A stretch of DNA of 64,000 bases from Candidatus Aquiluna sp. IMCC13023 (GTDB lineage Bacteria; Actinomycetota; Actinomycetes; Actinomycetales; Microbacteriaceae). Below are positions 14,431-23,194 of the stretch, one piece after another (the first letter of the stretch is position 1; each line of letters opens with the position of its first letter). A program made the position numbers and the translations under genes. The DNA is taken from positions 434,001 through 498,000 of the forward strand of contig NZ_AJKR01000002.1 of NCBI RefSeq assembly GCF_000257665.1. Reading direction: 5' to 3'. The notes beneath the pieces were generated by a model. It worked only from the letters and a program-made list of their open reading frames with translations, made no database searches and was not told where the DNA came from.

Positions 14431-17337
14431 GTGAGAAATTCTTCTGAGTCGCCCGGGTCATCCGAGGCAGAACTCCCAGCTGAATTAGCCGGGGTTATGA
14501 CCGGCCTGGACGCACTGGTGCTTGGATCGCCGGGATCCGGAAAAACCAACCTCATAAAAAATTTAGTCACCAAATTTGAAACCGATGGTTTGGATCCAAG
14601 TGAAGTTCTTGTAATAACACCGCAGCGCGCCGCCGCAACAAGACTTCGAGACCAACTGGCAGTTAACTCAAAAAAAGTGGCCCTATTGCCAAGGTCGCGA
14701 TCAATTACCTCTTTGGCTTTTGAAATTTTGCAGGCCGAACTTCCAGGCGTGAAGTTGGTATCGGGCGCCAAGCAGCAGTCACTTATCGCCGGACTCGTGT
14801 CCGACGCGGTCGCAAACGGTGCCGCCAAGAGTTGGGGCTTTGATGCTGCGAGCCTTGCTTTATCAGGATTCCATAACGAACTTCGCGATTTATTTGCGGT
14901 GTTGATTGAGAACCAAATAGATAAGGACAAGCTCTTAGCGCTGCAAGAGAGTTGGCCCAAGTCAAACTTCCGAGCTGCAATTGACCTACTGCCTGTTTAC
15001 GTCGACGCCTTGCAAAAAACTAGTCAAGTAGACCCTTCACAGTTGATTGTGATGGCAACCAAATTCGCCGCAGGAGCAAAGGGCGCAAAGGTTGTTTTAG
15101 TCGATGACGCGCAGGATCTCTCGCTAGCTGGAGTTGAATTCATCCTGCAGCTTTCGAGCACTTGTCAGTTGATTGCTTGTGGTGATCCGGATACTGCCTC
15201 TCTTGGATTTCGCGCTGCAGCCGGGGGCTTCGTGGCTGGGCTCAGAAAAAGTAGAAATAACCTTCTAGAGATTTCCCTAACCGGGCATACCAGTCAGCCA
15301 ACCAGCGTGAATGACCTCATGGGCAGGCTTGCTGAACGCATACCGACCTCCGAAGCTTTTCGGCATCGCCCTAAGTCCAACGCAGAATCCAGCATCGATG
15401 AATTTTCGCTCTTTGATAACCAGATATCGGAAACCGATTATCTTGCAAGCGAGCTTCGCAGATTGAGAGTCACAGAAGGTTTGGACTGGGGCCAAATGTG
15501 CGTTGTGGCAAGAACCAGAGTTCAGCTTGATCAGCTATCCAGTGACTTAGCCGCAAGATCGATACCGGTCAGAATCCTCGGAGTGCAGAAGGCGCTGCGG
15601 GATCAACCGGCAGCTCGATCGGTGCTTGATTTCGGTCAGCTGGTATTTTCCGAGCCAAAACACTATCTAGTGACTGAGCTTCTGGGGTCCAACCTGGTTG
15701 GTCTTTCAGTTATCCAACAGCGTCGACTATTTAGGCAACTCGCTTATCTCGAGCAGTTCGAAAGCCTTACTCGCATTCAAATGCTCGAGTCGATCTTTGA
15801 GGCCGAGATTGACTTTGATTCAAATGAAGTCGCCAGGCTAAATCGGGCAATTAAAGTGCTTGGGAGCCTCAAAAATAACATCGAGATGGGCGCCTATCAA
15901 TTCGTCAGCGCCATTTGGAACCTTGCCCCTGCGGGGAAGCTTGCGGAGCTAGCGAGGGGCGAATCCGAGGTGGCTTTGGCTGCGAACCGTGACCTAGATG
16001 CAATTTTGGAGTTATTTGCGGCTGCAAATAGATTTGATGAGCAGCGGGGGACCGGTGCGCAGGCATTCATAGCTGAGCAGCTTGACACGGCCGTGCCCGA
16101 GGATTCACTGGCACAGGTAGGTTTGCGGGACTTGGTGGTTCTTGCCACAGCGTCTCAACTATCTGGACTGGAATTTGAAGTTCTGGCAATCCCTCGCCTG
16201 CAAGAGGGTATTTGGCCAAACCTTAGGCCCAGGAACTCACTGTTGGGGGCCAGTGGGTTGCAGGCATTTTTGACTGGAAGATCTGACGATCCTGGCAAGG
16301 CAGCCAGATCAGAGTTGGCCGATGAGCTTCGACTGTTTTATAAGAGCTTGGGCGCGGTTCGGTCAAAGTTGATGCTGAGCGCAATGCAAAGTGCAGACGA
16401 ACAGCCCTCGCAGTTTTTCCAAATGTTAGGGCTGTCCCCGGTCGCCAAGCAGGTAAATATTGAATTTGATCCTCGCCGTTTGGTGGGCAGACTCAGGGCC
16501 GAGTTGGCTGCTGGAGACGTGTCGGCGGCCCCGATGCTGGCGGCTTTGGCACTGACAGGAGCGAGCGGTGCTCACCCCAGCAACTGGCAGGGCCTGCTTT
16601 CGATTTCAACTACTGACCCGGTAGTCACGGCGGACGAACAGCTGCGACTGAGCGCATCAAGGTTGGACGCATTTGAGAAATGTCCACTGCATTGGTTTAT
16701 TAATAATTTTGGTGGCGACGGGCAGTCTTTTGAGGCATCTATTGGAACACTGCTCCATGCTGCAATGGAGCTTTCGACAGACGGCGACTCGGTCGGGCAG
16801 TACGTTGAATCAAACTGGCACACTTTGAAGTTTGAAACCGAGTGGCTTGCCATGGCTGCAAAGCGCCGTGCACTAAAAATGGCCGGCTACATGTCTTCCT
16901 ACCTAGCAGAATTTAATCAGCTGGTAGCCAGTGAACAGGGCTTTGAAATAGATCTCGGCCGGCTTGTTGTCGCCGGAAAAATAGATCGAGTGGAACGAAC
17001 CGGAGACGGCTTGATAGCCGCGGATCTGAAGACCGGTAAGTCAATAAGCGCCAAAGATGCAGCTGAACATCGGCAACTCGCTCTCTACCAGCTTGGACTT
17101 CGCCAAAGTTACGACGAACCTGTTGCCGGCGGCCGAATTATCTCGGTGGGTTCTGGATCATTGAAGGTCTTGGAGCAGCCGGCTCTTGCCGGTGACTTCC
17201 AGGAAAGCATCATGGAGCTTTTATCCAGGGCCGAGAGCCAGATCGGTCAGGCCAGTTTTGTGGCAAATATTTCTGAGCACTGTACCGGGGATTCCAAATG
17301 TCAATTGCTTATGGCCAAGGCGGTGACTCATGACTAA
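14431..17337 (+). CDS. adnA: AdnA-like helicase-nuclease subunit (UvrD-like motor plus RecB-type nuclease)
   Basis: In actinobacteria AdnA and AdnB form the heterodimer that resects double-strand breaks in place of RecBCD/AddAB. The 968-aa protein has an intact Walker A (GSPGSGKTN, Lys38). Later motor motifs drift: motif II reads VDDAQD (Asp for Glu at 226), motif III GDPDTASLGF lacks the usual Gln, and motif VI near residues 631-648 reads LRLFYKSLGAVRSKL where TRA with the arginine finger is expected. The C-terminal PD-(D/E)XK nuclease looks intact: FEKCPLHWF, GTLLHAAME, IDRV and ADLKTGK (Asp865, Lys867). Three cysteines (one in FEKC, two in HCTGDSKC) could be an Fe-S remnant. It overlaps adnB by 8 bp. 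Confidence 0.85.
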   Translation: MRNSSESPGSSEAELPAELAGVMTGLDALVLGSPGSGKTNLIKNLVTKFETDGLDPSEVLVITPQRAAATRLRDQLAVNSKKVALLPRSRSITSLAFEILQAELPGVKLVSGAKQQSLIAGLVSDAVANGAAKSWGFDAASLALSGFHNELRDLFAVLIENQIDKDKLLALQESWPKSNFRAAIDLLPVYVDALQKTSQVDPSQLIVMATKFAAGAKGAKVVLVDDAQDLSLAGVEFILQLSSTCQLIACGDPDTASLGFRAAAGGFVAGLRKSRNNLLEISLTGHTSQPTSVNDLMGRLAERIPTSEAFRHRPKSNAESSIDEFSLFDNQISETDYLASELRRLRVTEGLDWGQMCVVARTRVQLDQLSSDLAARSIPVRILGVQKALRDQPAARSVLDFGQLVFSEPKHYLVTELLGSNLVGLSVIQQRRLFRQLAYLEQFESLTRIQMLESIFEAEIDFDSNEVARLNRAIKVLGSLKNNIEMGAYQFVSAIWNLAPAGKLAELARGESEVALAANRDLDAILELFAAANRFDEQRGTGAQAFIAEQLDTAVPEDSLAQVGLRDLVVLATASQLSGLEFEVLAIPRLQEGIWPNLRPRNSLLGASGLQAFLTGRSDDPGKAARSELADELRLFYKSLGAVRSKLMLSAMQSADEQPSQFFQMLGLSPVAKQVNIEFDPRRLVGRLRAELAAGDVSAAPMLAALALTGASGAHPSNWQGLLSISTTDPVVTADEQLRLSASRLDAFEKCPLHWFINNFGGDGQSFEASIGTLLHAAMELSTDGDSVGQYVESNWHTLKFETEWLAMAAKRRALKMAGYMSSYLAEFNQLVASEQGFEIDLGRLVVAGKIDRVERTGDGLIAADLKTGKSISAKDAAEHRQLALYQLGLRQSYDEPVAGGRIISVGSGSLKVLEQPALAGDFQESIMELLSRAESQIGQASFVANISEHCTGDSKCQLLMAKAVTHD

Positions 17338-20300
17338 GTACTCGGCCCAGGAGATTTTTTCTGTTGTTTCAAAGCACAAACTCACCGATGAGCAGGAGGC
17401 TGCGATCTCGTCCGCAAGCACAACGGGTCCAAGCCTCATTATCGCCGGTGCTGGAAGTGGAAAAACTGAGTTGATGTCAGTCAGGACCCTCTACTTAGTG
17501 GCCAATGAGCTGGCAAAACCGAGTGAAATTCTTGGCTTGACATTCACCCGGAAAGCCGCGAGTGAGCTGGCGACAAGAGTCCAATCTGGATTAGTAAAGC
17601 TGAGGGAGTCAAGCTACTGGCCAAAAGAGCTAGGGGATGATTTTGATCCGCCCAAAATAACTACTTATAACTCTTTTGGAAATGAGATTTTTAGATCACT
17701 TTCCCTGCAGGTTGGCTTCGAGGCAGACGCGGTCCTGCTCACAGAAGCCGGGGCAATATCGCTTGCTAGGGAGGTGGTGGCAAACGCTCGAATTTCGGAA
17801 TTTTCAGAGCTATTGAACTGGGATAAGACGCTTGATTACCTGACGGAAAAAGTCCTAAGTGCAAGCGGCTCTCTGACTGACAACCAGCAGTCGGCCGATG
17901 AGGCAATTTCCTACCTGCAAGACTTTGCCCAACAGATTGCAGCCCTGCCGCAGTCGGACAAGGGTGGCGAGGGTGTCTACGCCTACCACCAGACGCTTCT
18001 GGATACGATGCACTCCTCAACATTGGTTTTTGAGCTTGCAAGGCAGTATCAGAGCCAAAAAAAGACTAGGGGGCTGGTCGATTTTTCAGACCAAGTGGCT
18101 CTCGCGCTCAGGGCTCTTGAGAAGCAAGACCTGGAGCTATCTCATAAATTTGTACTTTTGGATGAGTACCAAGACACCTCTGGCATCCAGACCATGCTGC
18201 TGTCAAGGCTATTCGACGGAAAGCCAGTTATGGCTGTCGGGGATCCCAACCAGGCAATCTATGGTTGGCGCGGCGCGAGCAGCGCGAACCTGAGTGGTTT
18301 TGCAGGTGATTTTGGTGCCGCTGAGCAGTTCTCACTTAGCACGAGCTGGAGGTCTGGCCAGGCAATTGTGGACGCGGCTAATTTAGTAAGCGAGCCGCTG
18401 CAAGATGATTCGTTCGTCAGTCCAGTAAGCCTGACTGCAGGGCTTGATCGAGAAGGCACGGTTTCGGCGATAGTGTGCCAAGACGATGCAGCCGAAAGCA
18501 CCAGAGTGGCCTCGTGGCTCTCAGAAAGGATGAACGAAGAAACCAGTGCCGCGGTTTTGTTCCGTTCAAAACAGGCCATGCGGCTATTTGCCGACGCTCT
18601 TGAGAACAAGGGGCTTGAGGTCGAAATAACCGGGCTTTCCGGATTGCTCGAGCAGCCCGAGGTGCTGGATCTGCTAGCTGCTTTGCGGGTCATCGCAGAT
18701 CCAGAAGCCGGTGCCGAGCTGATGCGTATTTTGTCGGGCCCTAAATTCAGAATTGCACCAAGAGACATTGCTCAGCTCCATAAATTCGCAAGAAAACTTA
18801 CTCGCATGCGAAAAGAAGTCACTGCGGAGATTCCACTCACATTGGTTGAGGCCCTAGACGAAATTCGTAAACCCAGCTCCCGGCAGTTTGCTGAGATTTC
18901 TGACGCCGGACTCGAGAGAATGGTTCAGGCTAGCGAGCTATTTCACCTGATGAGAACGCAACTCTCTCTTGGCGTCAGTGAATTTTCATGGGCGGTCGCG
19001 AGAGAGCTGGAATTAGACATTGAGCTTTATGCACACGCCCGCACTAAGACGCCGCTGGCAAACCTAGAGGGTTTTATCGCCCGCATTTCAGACTACGAAG
19101 TCAGCGCGCTGCGTCCATCGGTTGTTGGATTATTGGGCTGGCTCGATTATGCGGTCAACAGTGAACGATTTGAAATGCCAAAGACCGGCGCTAAAGCCGG
19201 AGTTGTGCAGCTAATGAGCGTTCACGCGGCAAAGGGTCTTGAGTGGGACTTTGTAGCGGTTGCAGGTTTGGTTCAAGGATCTTTTCCGGTCGACTCTCGG
19301 GACTCAAAAGGCTGGCTGGCAATTGGGAAGCTTCCCAATGAAATAAGGCAGGACCGCGATTGGATTCCCCAGCTGTCTTGGCGTCAGGCAACTACTCAAA
19401 AGCAACTGAAGGCGGCTACAGAGGAATTTGCTTCAGAAAACCGATCCAAGCACGATATCGAAGAACGCAGACTCGCCTACGTTGCAATCACTCGAGCTGG
19501 CAAGGACCTTTTGTTGTCTGCCAGTTATTACAAGGCAGGGATACTCAATGCCCGCCCGATCGCCCCTTACCTGGAGGAGCTAATTAGCGCTGGGCTTGTT
19601 TCGTTGCTCGAACCCATTCCAGAGCCAGCCGTAGCAAACCCACTTGCCAACCTGGCCAAGTCCGAAATTTGGCCTGCCGACCCACTTGGCAACGGTCGCG
19701 ATCCCCAGCTTGCTGCCGCCCGAGCTGTGATCAGTGCGACACCGACGAAGGTCAGTCAGAGTCTGCAGCTGGCTGCAATCATTGAACAGGCAGAACTACT
19801 GAGAAACCCAAAGCCAGTCGAGCTTCCTTTGCGTTTATCTGCGTCCAAAATTGTCCAGCTACTTACTGAGTCAGATGCCTTCTGGGCGCAGATTGCCCGC
19901 CCGCTGCCAGTGTCGTTCTCTGAGGCTGCTGCGAGAGGAACTCAGTTCCACGAGCGCCTAGAGGAGGCGTTTGACTTGGAGGCGGATTTGGATGTGTCCG
20001 ATTGGCAAGAGCAAGATCAGAAACTTGGGCAGGCTTTCCTCGACTCCAGGTTCAATAGTCTCGAGCCTCTATATGTTGAACAATCACTCGAGTTCGAACT
20101 CGGCGGAACGGTGGTTGTATGCAAGTTAGATGCGGTCTATCAAACTGATGACGGCTTCGAAGTTGTCGACTGGAAATCAGGCTCTTCACCAAAGTCAAAA
20201 GTGGAAGTCACCAATAAGGCAGTGCAGCTAGCCCTTTATCGAATTGGACTATCGCGATGGCTTGGGGTTGGGGTGGAGAGAGTGAAAGCTTCATTCTTTT

Positions 20301-20398
20301 TCGCGGGCGACGCCAAGGAAATATCTCCCGAAGTGCCGTCGGAGAAGGAACTAGCTGAAAAGCTGAGGGCTCTTAGAAAAGCTCCTCTTCGTTTTTAG
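17330..20398 (+). CDS. adnB: AdnB-like helicase-nuclease subunit (UvrD-like motor plus RecB-type nuclease)
   Basis: A 1022-aa partner of AdnA, expected to be the leading 3'-5' motor of the break-resecting complex. All SF1A motifs look intact: GAGSGKTE (I), LLDEYQDTS (II), GDPNQAIYGWRGA (III), LFRSKQ (IV), SVHAAKGLEWDFVAV (V) and YVAITRAGKDLLL (VI, with the arginine finger). The C-terminal nuclease has RGTQFHERLEEAF, CKLDAV, VVDWKSG and VQLALYRIG. The ATG lies 8 bp inside adnA, which supports coupled translation and 1:1 assembly. The final 26 bp overlap the convergent kinase-fold gene. Confidence 0.9.
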   Translation: MTKYSAQEIFSVVSKHKLTDEQEAAISSASTTGPSLIIAGAGSGKTELMSVRTLYLVANELAKPSEILGLTFTRKAASELATRVQSGLVKLRESSYWPKELGDDFDPPKITTYNSFGNEIFRSLSLQVGFEADAVLLTEAGAISLAREVVANARISEFSELLNWDKTLDYLTEKVLSASGSLTDNQQSADEAISYLQDFAQQIAALPQSDKGGEGVYAYHQTLLDTMHSSTLVFELARQYQSQKKTRGLVDFSDQVALALRALEKQDLELSHKFVLLDEYQDTSGIQTMLLSRLFDGKPVMAVGDPNQAIYGWRGASSANLSGFAGDFGAAEQFSLSTSWRSGQAIVDAANLVSEPLQDDSFVSPVSLTAGLDREGTVSAIVCQDDAAESTRVASWLSERMNEETSAAVLFRSKQAMRLFADALENKGLEVEITGLSGLLEQPEVLDLLAALRVIADPEAGAELMRILSGPKFRIAPRDIAQLHKFARKLTRMRKEVTAEIPLTLVEALDEIRKPSSRQFAEISDAGLERMVQASELFHLMRTQLSLGVSEFSWAVARELELDIELYAHARTKTPLANLEGFIARISDYEVSALRPSVVGLLGWLDYAVNSERFEMPKTGAKAGVVQLMSVHAAKGLEWDFVAVAGLVQGSFPVDSRDSKGWLAIGKLPNEIRQDRDWIPQLSWRQATTQKQLKAATEEFASENRSKHDIEERRLAYVAITRAGKDLLLSASYYKAGILNARPIAPYLEELISAGLVSLLEPIPEPAVANPLANLAKSEIWPADPLGNGRDPQLAAARAVISATPTKVSQSLQLAAIIEQAELLRNPKPVELPLRLSASKIVQLLTESDAFWAQIARPLPVSFSEAAARGTQFHERLEEAFDLEADLDVSDWQEQDQKLGQAFLDSRFNSLEPLYVEQSLEFELGGTVVVCKLDAVYQTDDGFEVVDWKSGSSPKSKVEVTNKAVQLALYRIGLSRWLGVGVERVKASFFFAGDAKEISPEVPSEKELAEKLRALRKAPLRF

Positions 20399-21494
20399 TT
20401 TCTGGGTCGGCATCTTCAATGAAGTCGGCTTCCAGGATTTCGGCTAACCCCTCGTCCGGTTGCTGAGTAAGCTCTTGGGTCTCGAGGTCTTGATCTTCTT
20501 CAACGCTAGAGGCGTCGTCGTGAGGCACTGCGGCAACACCGAGGGATGCAATTCCGGCAAAGCTTGAGGCCCTGAGGCTTCGAAGGTTCCCGCTCTCGAG
20601 CTGGTTACGAAGCTCGGCAATCATGTCCTCGGCCTGACTGATTTCCTTTTCATCTTTGTTTTCGATGCAGTAGACCAGCCAACTACCAAGCTCAAGCTCG
20701 GAGTAGAGCTGGGCGCGTTGGCTGATGTTTTCGTCAGCCGTTTCTCTTGCCGCACGGTAGTTCAGAATGGTGTCCTCGAGGGTGGTCCTGAGAGCCCCTC
20801 CGGTTAGCCAACGAAGGTCTTCCGCGGGGTCGCCGACCTTTAGCGAGCTCCAACCTGAAAGGCCGTTGACTTTCTGGGAACTGACCATGACGGTGTCTTG
20901 ACTCACGTTTCCATGAATAACTGTCGGGTGAAAACGAAACAGTCCAATATCTTCGGTCGCCGCCTCCCACCTAGAAAGCAGGGCTGCGGGGACTCTACCG
21001 GTCTGGGCAATGCTGTCTATCTCGGCAACCTTGTGTCTCAGGATGGCTGCGGAGTCATACTCCAGGAGACCGGCGTCTCTAATGATTTCTGGGCTTAGGT
21101 TGTGGATGCGCGCTAGCACCTCACCTATGCTCCTGGAAAATAGTCCGGGAGCATATTTCGCTAGGTCTGTAGTTTCCCCACCTAAGAGAGTCAGTAACAG
21201 GGCGCCGGTTCCATCGGAATCCATGCTTTGACCAATAAGTCGGGGAGTTTCTATCCCCAAGATTTCTTGGTGGGGCTCAATTATTTTGAGGGCCTGTAGT
21301 TCTATGGCAACTTCAGATTCCCCGGCTGGCGTGGCAGGAATCAACAGCTGGTAAGAGGCACCATCTTGGTCCCAGAGCTGGAGCTGATCCATGTCAGGGT
21401 TAGTTTCAACCCTCCGATAGCTACGGAAGGTGAACCCCGGGGCAGCATCGGCTGCCAGCGCGGCTAATATCAGACTAGGTCTTCCCACGGTCAC
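20373..21494 (-). CDS. Aminoglycoside-phosphotransferase-fold protein, probable pseudokinase
   Basis: A 373-aa protein with an APH/choline-kinase-like layout: beta-rich N-lobe, ALLLTLLGGE hinge, helical C-lobe (VLARIHNLS), then the catalytic loop. The loop that is normally HGDxxxxN reads HGNVSQDTV, so the catalytic Asp is Asn196 and the Mg-binding Asn is Thr201. The second metal motif, normally IDW, reads LSGW, with Gly214 in place of Asp. The surrounding KVGDPAEDLRWL is kept, so the fold is clear while phosphoryl transfer is unlikely. The last 50 residues are a very acidic disordered tail. The gene sits between adnB and the UvrD2-type helicase. Start is GTG 21494. Confidence 0.75.
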   Translation of the reverse strand: MTVGRPSLILAALAADAAPGFTFRSYRRVETNPDMDQLQLWDQDGASYQLLIPATPAGESEVAIELQALKIIEPHQEILGIETPRLIGQSMDSDGTGALLLTLLGGETTDLAKYAPGLFSRSIGEVLARIHNLSPEIIRDAGLLEYDSAAILRHKVAEIDSIAQTGRVPAALLSRWEAATEDIGLFRFHPTVIHGNVSQDTVMVSSQKVNGLSGWSSLKVGDPAEDLRWLTGGALRTTLEDTILNYRAARETADENISQRAQLYSELELGSWLVYCIENKDEKEISQAEDMIAELRNQLESGNLRSLRASSFAGIASLGVAAVPHDDASSVEEDQDLETQELTQQPDEGLAEILEADFIEDADPETKNEEELF

Positions 21495-21553
21495 AGGTTA
21501 GATTGTTCACCGCGCTCTTGGAGTAAACGCCACGCGCAGCATAAGGATTGCTA

Positions 21554-23194
21554 ATGACTTCAGATCTGACTCCGAGCCAGCTTTTGGCCGGACTAGATGA
21601 TGACCAAGCCGCTGCTGCCCAGGCACTGCAGGGCCCCGTCGCCATAATTGCAGGTGCCGGTAGTGGAAAAACTAGAACTGTCAGCCACCGCATTGCCTAC
21701 GGTATTCAGACAGGTAGCTATGCCGCCAACCGAGTATTTGCTCTTACCTATACCAACCGTGCGGCTGCCGAGCTTAGAACCCGGCTCAGGTCCTTAGGGG
21801 CTCAAGACGTGGCGGTCAGGACCTTTCACTCTGCAGCGCTTGCACAGCTGCAATTTTTTTGGCCCCAACTGACAGACAGCTTCGCCCCGAAGCTTGTCAC
21901 TCACAAGGGACCCCTGATTCAAGAGGTTCTAGAGCAAATGGGGATTCGCGCAACTGCCGAACTGAAGTCGAGCCTCCAAGCAGAAGTCGAATTCGTCAGG
22001 TATTCCATGAGGGATTTGGAGAAGTATCAAACTACAAGACCCGAGGGCTCTAGCCTCGGTGCCGAAAGATTCGGAGAGTTTTTCGGTGCTTTTGAATTAC
22101 TCAAGCAAAAGCGACGAGTAATCGACTGGGAAGATGCCCTATTGCTCTGCGTTGGAATGCTAAGAGACCAGCCGCGAATGCTGGCGCATGTCCAGCAGCA
22201 ATATCGTTTTTTCACCGTGGATGAGTACCAGGATATTTCGCCACTCCAGCAGGCTCTTCTCGAAACCTGGCTAGGGGAGAGGCAAGAGCTATGCGTGGTC
22301 GGAGACCCCAGACAGACCATCTATACGTTTGCGGGCGCTCGCAGCGACTTTTTGACCGGCTTTCAGGACCGGTATGAAAAAGCGCAAGTGTTTGAACTGA
22401 ACCGAAACTATAGATCGAGCCAGGAAGTAGTGGCGCTTGCAAATCGAGTCAGTCCTCACACTCCTCTTGAGGCAATTCGTCAAGTTTCTGAAAAGCCCGT
22501 TTTTAGAACCTTCAAGAATGCCGGCGATGAAGCTGCGGGTGTGGTGCGGCAAATAAACGAGTTTCTGGAAAACAGCGTTGGCCGAGGTGAGATGGCGGTG
22601 CTTGCTCGAACCAACGCTCAGCTTGTAAAAATGGAGCAAGAACTAAAAGCCTCCGGAATCGATTACCAAGTCCGTGGATCTGGAAGGTTTTTTAAGCGTC
22701 CAGAGGTTATCCAGGGCACTGGTGCCATTAGAGCTCTTCAGACTTCAGAGCTTAAAGAGCCGTTGTTCATAGAAGTTTCCAAAATCATCTCTGCACTTGG
22801 CTGGAAATCAACAGCCGATAGGGATGAAAAGTGGCTCGCTTTGAACTGGTTCTTAGAGGTTCTTGAGGAGCTTGATGAGCCGAACTTGGACGAGTATTTG
22901 CGGGAACTGGACGAGCGGGAGCGCTCGGGACATGAGCCGATGCGTGACGCGGTTATGTTGGCAACCATTCATGGGACAAAAGGCCTGGAGTTTGCCAAGG
23001 TGTTTCTAATAGGAGTAAACCAGAACTATTTCCCAATCGGGTATGCAAAGACTGATGCCGAAATTGCAGAAGAACAGCGGCTTTTCTACGTTGCGATTAC
23101 TCGAGCTAAGGATTTTTTGCAGGTCAGTTCAAGACTGGACAAGCACCCCTCAGATTTCATAAAGCGTTTCGGCAGCCACACTCCGACCAGCTAG
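21554..23194 (+). CDS. uvrD2: UvrD/Rep-family ATP-dependent DNA helicase (short UvrD2-like)
   Basis: A 546-aa SF1A 3'-5' DNA helicase with complete motor motifs: GAGSGKTRT, VDEYQDIS, GDPRQTIYTFAGA, NRNYRSS, ATIHGTKGLEFAKVF and LFYVAITRAKDFL. Position after adnAB and low size match the UvrD2 orthologue of other actinobacteria. The C-terminal HRDC domain known from mycobacterial UvrD2 is absent: the protein ends shortly after motif VI with FIKRFGSHTPTS. ATG 21554 is chosen over TTG 21548 because AAGGA lies 7 nt upstream. Its last 38 bp overlap the convergent RRE/E1-like gene. Confidence 0.85.
   Translation: MTSDLTPSQLLAGLDDDQAAAAQALQGPVAIIAGAGSGKTRTVSHRIAYGIQTGSYAANRVFALTYTNRAAAELRTRLRSLGAQDVAVRTFHSAALAQLQFFWPQLTDSFAPKLVTHKGPLIQEVLEQMGIRATAELKSSLQAEVEFVRYSMRDLEKYQTTRPEGSSLGAERFGEFFGAFELLKQKRRVIDWEDALLLCVGMLRDQPRMLAHVQQQYRFFTVDEYQDISPLQQALLETWLGERQELCVVGDPRQTIYTFAGARSDFLTGFQDRYEKAQVFELNRNYRSSQEVVALANRVSPHTPLEAIRQVSEKPVFRTFKNAGDEAAGVVRQINEFLENSVGRGEMAVLARTNAQLVKMEQELKASGIDYQVRGSGRFFKRPEVIQGTGAIRALQTSELKEPLFIEVSKIISALGWKSTADRDEKWLALNWFLEVLEELDEPNLDEYLRELDERERSGHEPMRDAVMLATIHGTKGLEFAKVFLIGVNQNYFPIGYAKTDAEIAEEQRLFYVAITRAKDFLQVSSRLDKHPSDFIKRFGSHTPTS

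Noticed and set aside
14388-14960. 190-codon open frame antisense to the adnA start
   Set aside because: It covers the adnA promoter and Walker A coding region; the translation is Ser-rich without domain signal.
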